This document shows, piece by piece, positions 8,214 to 17,332 of a DNA stretch of 64,000 bases. The stretch lies in NCBI RefSeq assembly GCF_900115665.1, contig NZ_FOXH01000001.1, forward strand, positions 553,777-617,776, given 5' to 3'. A program made the position numbers and the translations under genes. Numbering within the stretch: the stretch's first letter is position 1; each line of letters opens with the position of its first letter. The notes beneath the pieces are model-generated. The model worked only from the letters and a program-made list of their open reading frames with translations. It did no database searches and was not told the origin of the DNA. This stretch comes from Pseudarcicella hirudinis (GTDB lineage: Bacteria; Bacteroidota; Bacteroidia; Cytophagales; Spirosomataceae).

Positions 8214-8705
8214 TTGATTAAAAAATTTAGTTTTCGGTATTCTAAACAAAAAAAAGTTTATGAAAATCAGATTGACAAGTACACCGGAAGGGAAAAAAGA
8301 TTGACGAAAAAATTAACGACTTTGTATATGAAAGAAGTTTCAATTAATAAAAAGGTAGTTAGATACTTTGATTACTGTAGCAAGTTGCACGATTGCTATT
8401 TTTACCTTGAATCTGGAATTTAGATAATCTTAACCTCTTCTGAAAAAAGAAGGAATAAATTAGTAGCTATTGAGAGGTTATTCAAGTCGTTTAAACACAA
8501 GAAGAAAAAAATTAAGTGGGATAAGCAGATGACAGAAGACATCTACTATCATGCTCAGTTGATTTTAGATATTTCTGATTTCCAAAATTTTGAAAATGAG
8601 ATAAAAAATCATTTAAAATCTTCTTTATCCCATTCCGAAAAAATAAGCTCAATTCTTGATTGTTTAAGAAATTATTACTTCCGTATAAGACGTTCAGCTT
8701 TTTAG
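8214..8705 (+). pseudogene. Small gene split by an in-frame TAG
   Basis: One reading frame runs from a TTG at 8214 to a stop at 8703-8705, broken only by TAG at 8421-8423. The first part encodes 69 lysine-rich residues. The second part (8424-8705, 93 codons) is also lysine-rich and ends KISSILDCLRNYYFRIRRSAF-like, with no ATG until 8528. Either a nonsense mutation split a gene of about 163 codons, or these are two small genes with non-ATG starts. I do not recognise the product. The in-frame continuation without other stops in AT-rich DNA supports a single ancestral ORF. Confidence 0.4.
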
Positions 8706-8799
8706 ACATAAAAAAATATGGGGGATTGAAGGTTTAACGTTTGTTCTCTGATAATTACAAATCTATTGGAAATCCCCATAATATCTAAACCTAAAACCG

Positions 8800-9333
8800 A
8801 TGTGTACAAAAGTCAGATTCTTGTCAAAGGCTCTCGCTATAAGAAAGATAGATGAGTACGCAGCTATCGCAGACAATCGTAAAAAGCCCCTACGGGCATA
8901 TTTATGTCTTGAATGCGGGTATTATCATCTTACAAGCATGACTAAGAAGCATTTTCAAACACGTGAGCGGGCGATTATTCTACAGAAGGAGGCTAAGAAA
9001 ATAAAGGTATCTGAATATTACGATAAAAAATTAAACATTATCAATATGGCATTACTGACTTTTAAGGATTGGAAACGCGTGCAAGAGAAATTGCCGACTA
9101 ACAGGGATAAGTTCGAGCTTTATCAATTCTGTATTGATTTGTTCCCCAACGTCTTTAAACAAGACCCAAAACGCAGGGATTCGCCAGTAATTTCATACGA
9201 GACCTGGAAAAAGAAGGTTTCGGGCAACAAAGTCTTATCCGATGTTGAACAAATTGCGATCTGGGAGGTTTTGAACTTGAAATTCAAATATCTGATAGAA
9301 GAAATTGAAGCCGAAGAATTTATCTCAGCATAA
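8800..9333 (+). CDS. Hypothetical protein with CxxC zinc-ribbon-like motif
   Basis: A 177-aa, strongly basic then acidic protein. A CLECGYYHLTS motif near residue 36 together with Cys2 could form a small zinc site. The C-terminal half is helical. It is the first convincing gene of the rightward early operon. No family is recognised. Confidence 0.6.
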   Translation: MCTKVRFLSKALAIRKIDEYAAIADNRKKPLRAYLCLECGYYHLTSMTKKHFQTRERAIILQKEAKKIKVSEYYDKKLNIINMALLTFKDWKRVQEKLPTNRDKFELYQFCIDLFPNVFKQDPKRRDSPVISYETWKKKVSGNKVLSDVEQIAIWEVLNLKFKYLIEEIEAEEFISA

Positions 9334-9335
9334 CT

Positions 9336-9488
9336 ATGAAGCGTAAACTACTGATATTATTCGAATTTACGGCTGTAGGAGTTCTGTTTTACAGGATTCT
9401 GACCAATGGTGTTCAGGTTATCGATTTACTATTGTGTTTTGTCATATATGTAGTTTGCATGGTTGCTCTTTTCACTCTAAAATCCTAA
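9336..9488 (+). CDS. Small two-helix membrane protein
   Basis: A 50-aa ORF two bases after the preceding stop. It has two hydrophobic segments (about 5-19 and 28-48) joined by a short polar turn. Tight spacing and composition support it as real. It may be an inner-membrane protein of the element; no family recognised. Confidence 0.5.
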   Translation: MKRKLLILFEFTAVGVLFYRILTNGVQVIDLLLCFVIYVVCMVALFTLKS

Positions 9489-9495
9489 TTCGCTT

Positions 9496-9651
9496 ATGTT
9501 CCTTGTTACTCTAAAGTCCCCAATATGGGGCTTCGAATCGAATTCTAAAATTTGGATCAGTTTTGTTGATGGAGTATATATTTTGGCATCAGATGTTCGG
9601 AAATCAGTAAGGCGTATAGTGCCGACCGATATTTTCTCGATACGAGAATAG
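9496..9651 (+). CDS. Hypothetical 51-aa protein
   Basis: A short ORF (starts MFLVTLKSPIWGFE, ends PTDIFSIRE) placed 7 bp after the small membrane-protein gene and followed by a terminator. It has the look of a small folded beta protein, but I recognise no family. A longer opposite-strand ORF here is probably its shadow. Confidence 0.45.
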   Translation: MFLVTLKSPIWGFESNSKIWISFVDGVYILASDVRKSVRRIVPTDIFSIRE

Positions 9652-9721
9652 TTCTTGCAAATTGGATTGGGGTGTACCCGGTCGAAAAAAAATATATTGG
9701 TGCAAAGGTTTGATGTAAAAA

Positions 9722-9745
9722 CCCCGGCGAGTGCCGGGGAATTTT
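9722..9745 (+). terminator. GC-rich terminator hairpin
   Basis: A perfect stem CCCCGGC / GCCGGGG (9722-9728, 9733-9739) with loop GAGT, then AATTTTC. It closes the first small-gene cluster. Because the next gene starts 13 bp later it may act as an attenuator rather than a full stop. Confidence 0.6.
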
Positions 9746-9757
9746 CTTTAAAACAAA

Positions 9758-10237
9758 ATGGAAGAGCATTCACGGGAAATCGTCGGAAATCTATATGTAG
9801 AGGCAAAGGAATTGTTTTCGGAAATCTGGGCGAATATTGCGATTTCCGGGGATCAGTTTGAAAAGCTGAGTCCATCTGCGACACAAAAGTTTCAGGATCG
9901 TGTTGACAAGTTGAGGAAGTTAGAAACAATTGTTGATAAGTTTAACGATTGTTTTTTTATTATCCTCACTCAGCAAAATGAGCGATTAAGGAATGCGAGA
10001 AAAGCACTGGATTTCGAAGATTCTAGCATATTATTCCCTTCGATTCCGGAGCTTTCAATAAAAGAGAAAATGATCGAGAATCTTGTTATTGCCCTTGTCA
10101 ATAATGCAAAAACCACTAAAGAAATCATGGAAATATGGTCTGAAAACGTTCAGCTGCTTAAGTTAACGCTCACCTACGATAATTTTATTCATTTGCACGA
10201 GCGGGTTAATGCCAGGCATCGGGATTTACAAAAATAA
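9758..10237 (+). CDS. Hypothetical helical protein
   Basis: A 159-aa, mostly alpha-helical, charged protein with likely coiled-coil character in the middle (RVDKLRKLETIVDKFNDCFF). Four bases separate it from the methyltransferase start, so the two are probably co-translated. No family recognised. Confidence 0.55.
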   Translation: MEEHSREIVGNLYVEAKELFSEIWANIAISGDQFEKLSPSATQKFQDRVDKLRKLETIVDKFNDCFFIILTQQNERLRNARKALDFEDSSILFPSIPELSIKEKMIENLVIALVNNAKTTKEIMEIWSENVQLLKLTLTYDNFIHLHERVNARHRDLQK

Positions 10238-10241
10238 AGAT

Positions 10242-11543
10242 ATGTCTAAGAAAATATCATATTCGGACTTTTCATTAGATGATATAGTACTATTAGACCT
10301 TTTTGCTGGAACTGGGGGCTTTGCGAAAGGTTTGAAAGATGCCGGGTTTAAATTTAAAAAGCATTATTTCAGCGAAATTGACCCTAATTGTATTGCTAAT
10401 TATCAATATAACTTCAGAAATGCAGAACCACTTGGATCAATTACAAATATTCGAGGATTCGACCTTGGAAAGGTTGACATTATCACATTCGGATCGCCTT
10501 GCCAGGATTTCAGCTTGGCTGGAAACAGAAAGGGAATGGGCGGAAAACGTTCCTCTTTTATCAAAGAGGCAATTAGGCTCGTTGATGAGTGTAAACCACA
10601 GCTTTTTTTCTGGGAAAATGTTAAAGGAGCTTTCAGTTCAAACAATGGTGAAGATTTTTGGTCAATTATCAAAGCCTTTGCCAACCTTGGGAACTATAAC
10701 ATCGAATGGCAATTGCTTAATACAACATGGGTTTTACCCCAAAATAGAGAGCGGATATTCCTTGTTGGACATCTTGCAACCTCAGGAGGAAGTTTCAAGG
10801 GAATATTTCCTTTCACAGAAACAGACTGCCTACGTTACAAACCCGAAACGAATTTTAAAAAAATACACTCAAATTACAGAATTTCATTGCCATTGATGGC
10901 CAGTGGTACTCAAACATGGACCGGTGATTATATCCGTTCAGGGACATACAGAACTCATAAAGATGGCAATGGTTTCCGTCAAAATCATGGGGACTGTGCT
11001 GCGACGATCCCAGCAAGAGCCAGAAAAGACGGTAGTGGACAAGGTGTTATTAAGATTATCTCGAAACCTCATGGCTTTTATAAAGGAAATGAATCTGAAA
11101 TCTCTCCTACTATAAAGAGCAACTCTTTTGAACATAATAATTTTGTTTCCATAAAACCCGTATTGACCCCGGGCAGAATAGTAAAACGACAAAATGGGCG
11201 TAGGATAAAAGAAGATGGGGACCCGGCCTTTACTTTAGGTTGCCAAGAACAACACGGCATATTATTAGATGATTCTGAAATAAGACGATTCACAGAAATT
11301 GAGTGTGAGAGACTTCAGGGGCTTCCTGATAACTGGACAAAATTCGGACTTTTTAAAGCAAGGAATGTAGATATTAAAAAGAGGTCGGATGAAATTATGA
11401 TTCATAACAACGAAGCCTATATAGTTAGGGAAATAAAACCCACAAATCGCTACAAAATGTGCGGAAATGCAGTTACCGCAACAATTGTAACTCTTATTGG
11501 AATAAAATATTTGAATAATAATATCGATACAGTCAAACCTTAA
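10242..11543 (+). CDS. DNA (cytosine-5-)-methyltransferase
   Basis: A 433-aa C5-cytosine methyltransferase from ATG 10242. Motif I is DLFAGTGGFAKGL (19-31), motif IV with the catalytic cysteine is GSPCQDFS (84-91; C87), motif VI is ENV (125-127), motif VIII is QNRERIF (167-173), and motifs IX-X are ERLQGLPDNW and GNAVTATIV near the C-terminus. A target-recognition region of about 150 residues lies between VIII and IX. All catalytic motifs are intact. No restriction endonuclease is next to it, so it is probably an orphan methylase protecting the element's DNA. Recognition sequence unknown. Confidence 0.93.
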   Translation: MSKKISYSDFSLDDIVLLDLFAGTGGFAKGLKDAGFKFKKHYFSEIDPNCIANYQYNFRNAEPLGSITNIRGFDLGKVDIITFGSPCQDFSLAGNRKGMGGKRSSFIKEAIRLVDECKPQLFFWENVKGAFSSNNGEDFWSIIKAFANLGNYNIEWQLLNTTWVLPQNRERIFLVGHLATSGGSFKGIFPFTETDCLRYKPETNFKKIHSNYRISLPLMASGTQTWTGDYIRSGTYRTHKDGNGFRQNHGDCAATIPARARKDGSGQGVIKIISKPHGFYKGNESEISPTIKSNSFEHNNFVSIKPVLTPGRIVKRQNGRRIKEDGDPAFTLGCQEQHGILLDDSEIRRFTEIECERLQGLPDNWTKFGLFKARNVDIKKRSDEIMIHNNEAYIVREIKPTNRYKMCGNAVTATIVTLIGIKYLNNNIDTVKP

Positions 11544-11554
11544 TAACTATTCTA

Positions 11555-11758
11555 ATGATAACTATCCTAATTATGGTCCTGTTGGGACTCGCCAATATCC
11601 TAACACTTTGGGGGAATTCTATCTTACTGGCACAATCAAATCGCAGGTTTGAGAAGTTATTTAACCCAGTCTTCTTTCGTATCCTAGGCTCTTTTGTGAT
11701 GTTAGTTGCTGCTGACGGTTTATTTCTGTATGAACTTGTAACTATATATTGGAAATGA
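11555..11758 (+). CDS. Small membrane protein, two helices
   Basis: A 67-aa protein with hydrophobic helices at about 2-25 and 42-63 around a basic loop (NRRFEKLF). The stop overlaps the next start (ATGA), which shows operon coupling. Function unknown. Confidence 0.55.
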   Translation: MITILIMVLLGLANILTLWGNSILLAQSNRRFEKLFNPVFFRILGSFVMLVAADGLFLYELVTIYWK

Positions 11759-12147
11759 AAACACTGAAATTTTATGTTGAGTTGGGGAATGATGATATAC
11801 CTGGGGAACTATTCACTTTCGAACCTCCGGAAGAGGTGTTGAGTAAAGTATGCTATAGTTGGCAATACAATTCGAAAAGAATAGGTGAAAAGAACGATTT
11901 GCACTTGGATGCTACTGTCATAATGGCTAAAAGAGTTATGAATCCTAATTTTGGCGGGGGGTGTGGTGGGGATTCTATCTGTGTTGTAACCGGATTAGCT
12001 CTTAATTGTAGTGATCTCGAACTTTACAAAAGATGTATAAGCGAGGTTGTGAATCTTGTTTATAATGAGATTGGAGGAATAAGTCCGGTCGTCATATTCG
12101 ATGAAGTTTATTATGTACATTATTTTCCCAAATCCCCTACATTATGA
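11755..12147 (+). CDS. Hypothetical protein
   Basis: A 130-aa protein starting at ATG 11755, which overlaps the previous stop. A central glycine-rich stretch, NPNFGGGCGGDSICVV, is notable. It is coupled by ATGA overlap to the PAPS-reductase-like gene and may work with it, but no family is recognised. Confidence 0.5.
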   Translation: MKTLKFYVELGNDDIPGELFTFEPPEEVLSKVCYSWQYNSKRIGEKNDLHLDATVIMAKRVMNPNFGGGCGGDSICVVTGLALNCSDLELYKRCISEVVNLVYNEIGGISPVVIFDEVYYVHYFPKSPTL

Positions 12148-13076
12148 AGGTCATCGTAACACTTTCCGGAGGTAAGGATTCCACAGCTACATTGATTTTA
12201 GCTTTGAATAAATTCAATCGCTCGAACTTAATTTTCCTATTTTGCGATACAGGATGGGAACATGAGATTACATATAAATACTTAGATTATCTCGAAGAGA
12301 GGTTTGGCATTAATATTATTCGTACACGGTCTTACAAATTTGACTCACTGGTTGATTTAGCCAAGAAAAAGGGGCGTTTTCCTTCGACAAAAAGCAGATT
12401 TTGTACCGAGGAGCTGAAGGTGAAACCAATGATTGATTTCATACTGGATCAGGTAAATGATAACATATTAGTTCTTCAAGGAATTAGGGCAGAAGAAAGT
12501 CATAAGAGAGCTACAATGCCTAAGAATTGCGAATTTTTTAAATTTTACTTTGAACCTTACACATACGACAAAAATGGAAGGGGAAAGTATTATACATATC
12601 GAAAAGCGGATGTTATTTCATTTTGTAAAGAGTATGTTCACGATGTAGATCGCCCTATTATTGATTGGAGCGAGAGTGATGTATTTGCTTTTTTGGAGGC
12701 AAATTTTACTGAGCGGAATAAATTATATGATATGGGATTTCATAGGGTTGGTTGCTTCCCTTGTATAATGTGTGGAAAGGAGGAATTTAAGTTAATTGTT
12801 AAAAATTTTCCTGCTTGGATTCAAGGCTTAGCCAAGCAGGAAGAGCAAATAGGAGCATCCTTCTTTCCTCCAAAGTATATTCCTAAGACATATTGCAGTA
12901 TCCAGAAGGAAATTTTTGACAAAAGGTCCGGCAAGTCTCGTCTGGTATTTATCCCGACTGTTACCGATGTTGCTAAATATGTTTTTACAAGAGCTTATTC
13001 TAGAAACAAGAAAATGAGAGATAAGACTCTTAGTCTATTCGGTTGTTCTAATAATCTTAATCCTTGTGAAGTTTGA
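12144..13076 (+). CDS. PAPS-reductase-like (adenine nucleotide alpha hydrolase fold) protein
   Basis: A 310-aa protein with the PP-loop SGGKDST (8-14), which binds the pyrophosphate of ATP or PAPS in PAPS reductases, ATP sulfurylases and DndC. Further cysteines sit in RFCTEELKVKP (about 90) and GCFPCIMCG (about 205-213) and could bind metal or an Fe-S cluster. It lies between the cytosine methylase and the adenine methylase genes, so a role in DNA or nucleotide modification is more likely than sulfate assimilation. The partner genes of phosphorothioate systems (DndB, DndD, DndE) are absent. Phages of many kinds carry such genes, mostly without known function. Confidence 0.8.
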   Translation: MKVIVTLSGGKDSTATLILALNKFNRSNLIFLFCDTGWEHEITYKYLDYLEERFGINIIRTRSYKFDSLVDLAKKKGRFPSTKSRFCTEELKVKPMIDFILDQVNDNILVLQGIRAEESHKRATMPKNCEFFKFYFEPYTYDKNGRGKYYTYRKADVISFCKEYVHDVDRPIIDWSESDVFAFLEANFTERNKLYDMGFHRVGCFPCIMCGKEEFKLIVKNFPAWIQGLAKQEEQIGASFFPPKYIPKTYCSIQKEIFDKRSGKSRLVFIPTVTDVAKYVFTRAYSRNKKMRDKTLSLFGCSNNLNPCEV

Positions 13077-13431
13077 ACTATTTCTCAATTGGTACGAAAA
13101 TCAAATTAGCATGAAACAAAATACAGAATTAATCGAAACAATTATCAATCTCACTCAGGCGATCATACTGCTTCAAAAGGCGGATGGCATTTTGATAAAT
13201 GATCTTCCTGCTTACTATAGGGTCTCTCCTGACAAAGATGTTTTCTTTGGTTCGCTTTTTTTTAAAAGCACAAAAGGGCTTATAGGTGAAATACTTGGAA
13301 CTATTCATTTTGATAAGTGGTATAACGAAAGCGTAAAATTATCTGGGTCTGATTTGTTCTTTACTACTCCAGGTGACTTGCCAATAAAGGTTACTCTATT
13401 GACAAAATTGAGCGTTGACTCATACAGATAG
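13066..13431 (+). CDS. Hypothetical protein
   Basis: A 121-aa protein from GTG 13066, overlapping the previous gene by 11 bp; ATG 13111 would give 106 aa. It is mixed alpha/beta with no recognised motif. It is part of the tight rightward operon. Confidence 0.5.
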   Translation: MKFELFLNWYENQISMKQNTELIETIINLTQAIILLQKADGILINDLPAYYRVSPDKDVFFGSLFFKSTKGLIGEILGTIHFDKWYNESVKLSGSDLFFTTPGDLPIKVTLLTKLSVDSYR

Positions 13432-13433
13432 CT

Positions 13434-13901
13434 ATGAATTCAATAGAGCAAGAAAATATAAACGATCAAATAGAGGAGTTTTACAAAAAAACAGGTATTG
13501 CTATTTGGTATCTGGTAGAACCAGCTGAGATATATCATGGAATGCTGGTTGCAAGCATGGATTTTGGTGTTTCAGAATCGGATTTTTGGTGCAAGGATTG
13601 CCAGTTTAAGTATTTCCATATTGATTCCCGTAAATGGGAATTTTATCTATGTACAAACTCAGGGCGCATATTATTATTCATTAGACACACCTCAGCAACA
13701 AGTCTATTCTACCCCTTAACTCTTGATCTTGGTAATCAATTTAAACAGGGTGTAAATGCCAAAATTCCAGTAATATCTGATTTGATTGATAGATACCAAT
13801 TGTTCGATAGATCATTGGTTAATGGGTACAGTATTAATCCTAACATTCTGCTTGGAATATGTTCAGATGGCGCAGGGAATTTCACTCAAAGAAACTTTTA
13901 A
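13434..13901 (+). CDS. Hypothetical protein
   Basis: A 155-aa protein beginning 2 bp after the previous stop. It is aromatic-rich (IWYLVEPAEIYHGMLV; SDFWCKDCQFKYFHID with a CxxC pair). No family recognised. The CKDC pair could bind zinc. Confidence 0.5.
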   Translation: MNSIEQENINDQIEEFYKKTGIAIWYLVEPAEIYHGMLVASMDFGVSESDFWCKDCQFKYFHIDSRKWEFYLCTNSGRILLFIRHTSATSLFYPLTLDLGNQFKQGVNAKIPVISDLIDRYQLFDRSLVNGYSINPNILLGICSDGAGNFTQRNF

Positions 13902-13919
13902 TCAAAAATAGGAATAACT

Positions 13920-14561
13920 ATGGAAAAGGATGAGATAATCCGTTTATTGGAACTATTTCGTTACAAAGAAAACGACAGACCAGGATTAAATAATTACTTG
14001 GACGTAACTTGGAATAGCAACAAATATGTCGCTACTACAACTCCCCACCATTTTATTATCATTAAAAAGTCGATTTATGAATTTACTCCATCAGGGTTTC
14101 TGAATCTTTCCGCACACATTCCATCCCCTAACTGCGAGGTTGAAATCTCTGTTAATGAGATAATCAACAAAGTATCTCAAATTAGGTTGGTTGAGGTAGA
14201 ACAAGAATGCGAGTGTTCTTATTGTTCCGGGACTGGTGAGGTTAAAGAGGGCTTTTATTCCTCATATTGTCGAAACTGTGACGGATATGGGTTTGTTGGA
14301 AATGGGCAGTACGAAACCATCATCGATGAAGAAGTACGAATAAAAATTAGGGACAGTTTATTCAACAATGGATTTATTGCCAAACTACTTGAAGTTTGTC
14401 AGGCCACAAATTCTAAAAATATTTTCTTGATTCATCAGAAAGATGAACGGGTAAATCTATTCAAAATAAATAATGAAATTTTGATAGGAATTATGCCTAT
14501 GCGCCCCGCAAAAGATGAAGAATTTGTGACAATTGATCTGAAAAATCCTGCGTCAGCTTAA
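13920..14561 (+). CDS. Protein with DnaJ-type cysteine-rich zinc motif
   Basis: A 213-aa protein. Between about residues 97 and 124 it has CSYCSGTGEV and CRNCDGYGF, two CxxCxGxG motifs as in the zinc-binding centre of DnaJ. There is no J domain, so it is not a chaperone of DnaJ layout. Such motifs also occur in small phage DNA- or protein-binding proteins. The flanks are beta-rich. Function unknown. Confidence 0.55.
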   Translation: MEKDEIIRLLELFRYKENDRPGLNNYLDVTWNSNKYVATTTPHHFIIIKKSIYEFTPSGFLNLSAHIPSPNCEVEISVNEIINKVSQIRLVEVEQECECSYCSGTGEVKEGFYSSYCRNCDGYGFVGNGQYETIIDEEVRIKIRDSLFNNGFIAKLLEVCQATNSKNIFLIHQKDERVNLFKINNEILIGIMPMRPAKDEEFVTIDLKNPASA

Positions 14562-14656
14562 TGGGTTTATCTCTACGTCGCTTCTTCCCTTTTTCTCTTT
14601 CAGGGTTGTCAGCCACAGAAATGTTAGTTACTGCAGTATCAAACAGAATTAAGATT

Positions 14657-15457
14657 ATGGAATCATATTTTGGAGGCAAAGGATCAGATGGGACATATCA
14701 AACTATCATTAATCAGATACCAGCTGTGGAAATTTATATCGAAGCCTATGCTGGACATGCAAGTGTTTTTCGAAAAATGATCCGGCCTAACTTAACAATA
14801 TTAAATGATATTAATCCTAAAGTTTATCAGAAACTTATTGCTCATTTTCCGGAAAGCATCAGTTTTAGTGATGATACGGACCGGAAAGATTTTATCCGGA
14901 AGTATCTTGAAAAAATAAGTAACTCGAGCATCGGAGAAATTAAAAATACTTGCCAAGGAAATAACGATGCCGGATCTATTTTGATAATTGAGTGTCTTGA
15001 TGCAATTGATTTGATAGATAAATACAAGGAATTAATTGAAGTTTTTAATTCGCTGATTTATTCAGACCCACCTTACCCACTCGGATCGAGAAAAAGTCAA
15101 GTAAAAAGATACGAATTTGAAATGACTGACCAGGATCATGTTAAGTATCTGAAGTATCTGAAAAACATTCGTTGTAAGCAGCTTATTAGTACTTATCCAA
15201 ATGATATTTATGAAGATTTACTACCCCCCCCCTATTTTAATCTGCATGAGTTCTGGTCTCAAACAAGGAAAGGGTTAGCTAAAGAATATTTATACAAAAA
15301 TTATGAAACACCTACTGAGCTTCAAGATTACAGCTATTTAGGAAGTGATTTCAGGGAGCGAGACAAATTAAAGCGGATTAAAAGAAATTTCCTGAGAAAA
15401 TTTAAAGAAATGCCCCGTCAACTACAAAACTCAATTTTGAAAGAACTACTGTTATGA
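14657..15457 (+). CDS. D12-class N6-adenine DNA methyltransferase
   Basis: A 266-aa protein from ATG 14657, whose start MESYFGGKGSDG is the usual SAM-binding opening of D12 (Dam-like) enzymes. The second part of motif I is EAYAGHASVF and the catalytic motif IV is SDPPYPLGSRK (DPPY at 137-140). An in-frame ATG at 14561 would add 32 residues that do not resemble the family, although that start overlaps the previous stop as TAATG. The end overlaps the Rep start (ATGA), tying modification to replication. Recognition site unknown; no cognate nuclease is seen. Confidence 0.85.
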   Translation: MESYFGGKGSDGTYQTIINQIPAVEIYIEAYAGHASVFRKMIRPNLTILNDINPKVYQKLIAHFPESISFSDDTDRKDFIRKYLEKISNSSIGEIKNTCQGNNDAGSILIIECLDAIDLIDKYKELIEVFNSLIYSDPPYPLGSRKSQVKRYEFEMTDQDHVKYLKYLKNIRCKQLISTYPNDIYEDLLPPPYFNLHEFWSQTRKGLAKEYLYKNYETPTELQDYSYLGSDFRERDKLKRIKRNFLRKFKEMPRQLQNSILKELLL

Positions 15458-17106
15458 AAACTGTTGCACACTTTGACACTATCGCAAAATTTAAGCCTAA
15501 TTCAGTTATTATAACTAAAAGATGGGTTCAATCTGAACGATCAGAGGAAACAACTCAAAATGAAGTTTCCTTGGCGAATTTGCTAAAAGATGGAGCAAAG
15601 TCTGAAAATATGAACGGGTACTTGTCAGAGGCTTCTAAAAGAAATTTAAAGAACCTGGCAGAAAACTTTCTAATGTCGGTTGAGCTTACTACAGGCATGA
15701 AGTATGCGACTGATTCAACTAAAAAAAACGGAGAAAAATCATTCAGTTTGCTTGCGGATCAGGTAAAAAGGATTTCAGGGGTCGAATATCAACAAAATAA
15801 TCAGGTGTATCCGACTTTCATAACGTTGACTCTCCCATCAAAGCAACTTCATAATGATAACTATATCAAGAACGAGTGTCTCGACCCATTCATAGAATGG
15901 CTTAAATCTGATCGTGAGTACATTACAAGAAAAGGCAAGGGAAAAGGTTTATTGCAGGGGTGTAATGTAAAGGTATATTTGTGGAGAGCTGAAACTCAGA
16001 AAAACGGGCAGTTGCATTTCCATATAATAGTTGATCGGTGGATAGATAAAGATCAGATTCGTTGGCGTTGGAATCAGATAGTCAATCGGCTGGGCTATGT
16101 TGACAGATTTCGTAATGTGCAACTTCATAAATATAGAAACGGTTTCTCATGCACGGTTGAGGAAATAGAGTCGCAGCGCAAAAAGTTACAGGATAAGTTA
16201 TTTCAGGCTAATAAGCATAATCAATTGCCGAAAAATATTCATCCGGCCGTTGAACATGAGTTTATCACAGCTTTCAAGTCTGGAAAAAAAGCGTTTTCTG
16301 TGAAAAAATCTGCTGAATTGGCAAAATGTGTACTTGAGTACAATTACAGAAAGAAAGTTGAGAATAATTTTACCGATCCTCCAAGTACCCAGGTAATCCC
16401 AATTCAGAATGCAAAGAGTGTAACAGCATATGTTACCAAGTACATTTCAAAGTCTAGTGAGGAAATTGCTCCGAAATTAAATGATAATCAGGAGTTTGTT
16501 GCTACTGAGGAGTTTGGCAAGTTGAAAAAATATATTGTCAATTATCGTTACGAATTATCACTTGATGGTCAGGAGGTGAAGATTGAGACAAGTCGCCAGG
16601 AGTATAAACCGAGATTTGAAACAAGGAAGGTCACTGGCCGCTTATGGGGACGAAGCGACTCTCTTTTTGGAATTAAAGCTTTTGAAAAAGCGATTTATAC
16701 TTACAAACTTGTTGAGGAGCCAGTCTATGAAACCAGGGTTGAAAATAAAAAAATATTTTCCCACACCATAACTGACCTCTGGGGAAATGAGTCGTTGAAA
16801 TATGAACATAGAGATGTATTAGTTACTGATACTCACTATAAGCGACAAGCTTACGGTATTGAGGATAAAGTAAGCTGGAATTATATAGATTGTTTGAAAA
16901 ATATTATTGGAAAAGCACAGATCGATGAAGCGACAAATAAAGTAGGCGGAAGTTTCGTCGCCTTCGGTGGACAGGTCATTCCAGTCTATAAAAAAGAAGA
17001 GGGTAAGGTAAAATACCAAAAGCATTTTATGCAGGAAAATGCGCCAGAGCTTTATAATGAGTACTTAAACCACTATGGCGAAATATTCAAGACCCTCTAC
17101 GCTTGA
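15454..17106 (+). CDS. HUH rolling-circle replication initiator (Rep)
   Basis: A 550-aa protein that probably nicks the origin strand and starts rolling-circle replication. Motif 1 is FITLTLPSK (122-130). The metal-binding HUH motif is QLHFHIIVD (187-194, H188 and H190). The tyrosine motif is TAYVTKYISKS with Y326 and Y330. The order motif 1, HUH, tyrosine is that of phage and plasmid Reps. Two candidate tyrosines four residues apart resemble the phage PhiX174-type arrangement. A helicase domain is not seen. IS91-type transposases are larger and lack these neighbours. It sits directly after two methylase genes and before the ATPase and virion-type genes. Confidence 0.85.
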   Translation: MKTVAHFDTIAKFKPNSVIITKRWVQSERSEETTQNEVSLANLLKDGAKSENMNGYLSEASKRNLKNLAENFLMSVELTTGMKYATDSTKKNGEKSFSLLADQVKRISGVEYQQNNQVYPTFITLTLPSKQLHNDNYIKNECLDPFIEWLKSDREYITRKGKGKGLLQGCNVKVYLWRAETQKNGQLHFHIIVDRWIDKDQIRWRWNQIVNRLGYVDRFRNVQLHKYRNGFSCTVEEIESQRKKLQDKLFQANKHNQLPKNIHPAVEHEFITAFKSGKKAFSVKKSAELAKCVLEYNYRKKVENNFTDPPSTQVIPIQNAKSVTAYVTKYISKSSEEIAPKLNDNQEFVATEEFGKLKKYIVNYRYELSLDGQEVKIETSRQEYKPRFETRKVTGRLWGRSDSLFGIKAFEKAIYTYKLVEEPVYETRVENKKIFSHTITDLWGNESLKYEHRDVLVTDTHYKRQAYGIEDKVSWNYIDCLKNIIGKAQIDEATNKVGGSFVAFGGQVIPVYKKEEGKVKYQKHFMQENAPELYNEYLNHYGEIFKTLYA

Positions 17107-17320
17107 CAAGTTTGGTACCTGGGAAGTATTGGAGGATGGTAGTCTGTTTGAAACGGCTAACAATTATCATATCACCCCTGATAGGTTCGGTGAATCAGAT
17201 TGGTGGTCATTCTTCAGGACAGACCCAAGCCATAACTGGGGGGATTATATGAAAGCCTTATTTCGTGCATGCGAAGTGGGGAAGATTAAAGAATTAAACA
17301 TGAAAATGTCTGACGAATAA
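17075..17320 (+). CDS. Hypothetical 81-aa protein
   Basis: Starts 32 bp inside the end of rep in another frame. It is Trp-rich (SDWWSFFRTDPSHNWGDYM) and acidic at the C-terminus. No family recognised. Confidence 0.5.
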   Translation: MAKYSRPSTLDKFGTWEVLEDGSLFETANNYHITPDRFGESDWWSFFRTDPSHNWGDYMKALFRACEVGKIKELNMKMSDE

Positions 17321-17332
17321 ATAATACCGGTT

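Noticed and set aside
8512-8709. Leftward 65-codon ORF
   Set aside because: It is antisense to the lysine-rich plus-strand frame, has no start context and no recognised domain.
9477-9929. Leftward 150-codon ORF
   Set aside because: It is antisense to two plus-strand genes and a terminator, and its composition (many Pro, Phe, Thr) looks like a shadow frame.
12144-13076. PP-loop protein as DndC of a phosphorothioate system
   Set aside because: The protein is shorter than usual DndC, and DndB, DndD and DndE are absent in the neighbourhood.
15454-17106. HUH protein as an IS91- or IS200-type transposase
   Set aside because: The neighbours are replication and virion-type genes, no insertion-sequence ends are seen, and the motif order with motif 1 and two tyrosines fits a Rep.
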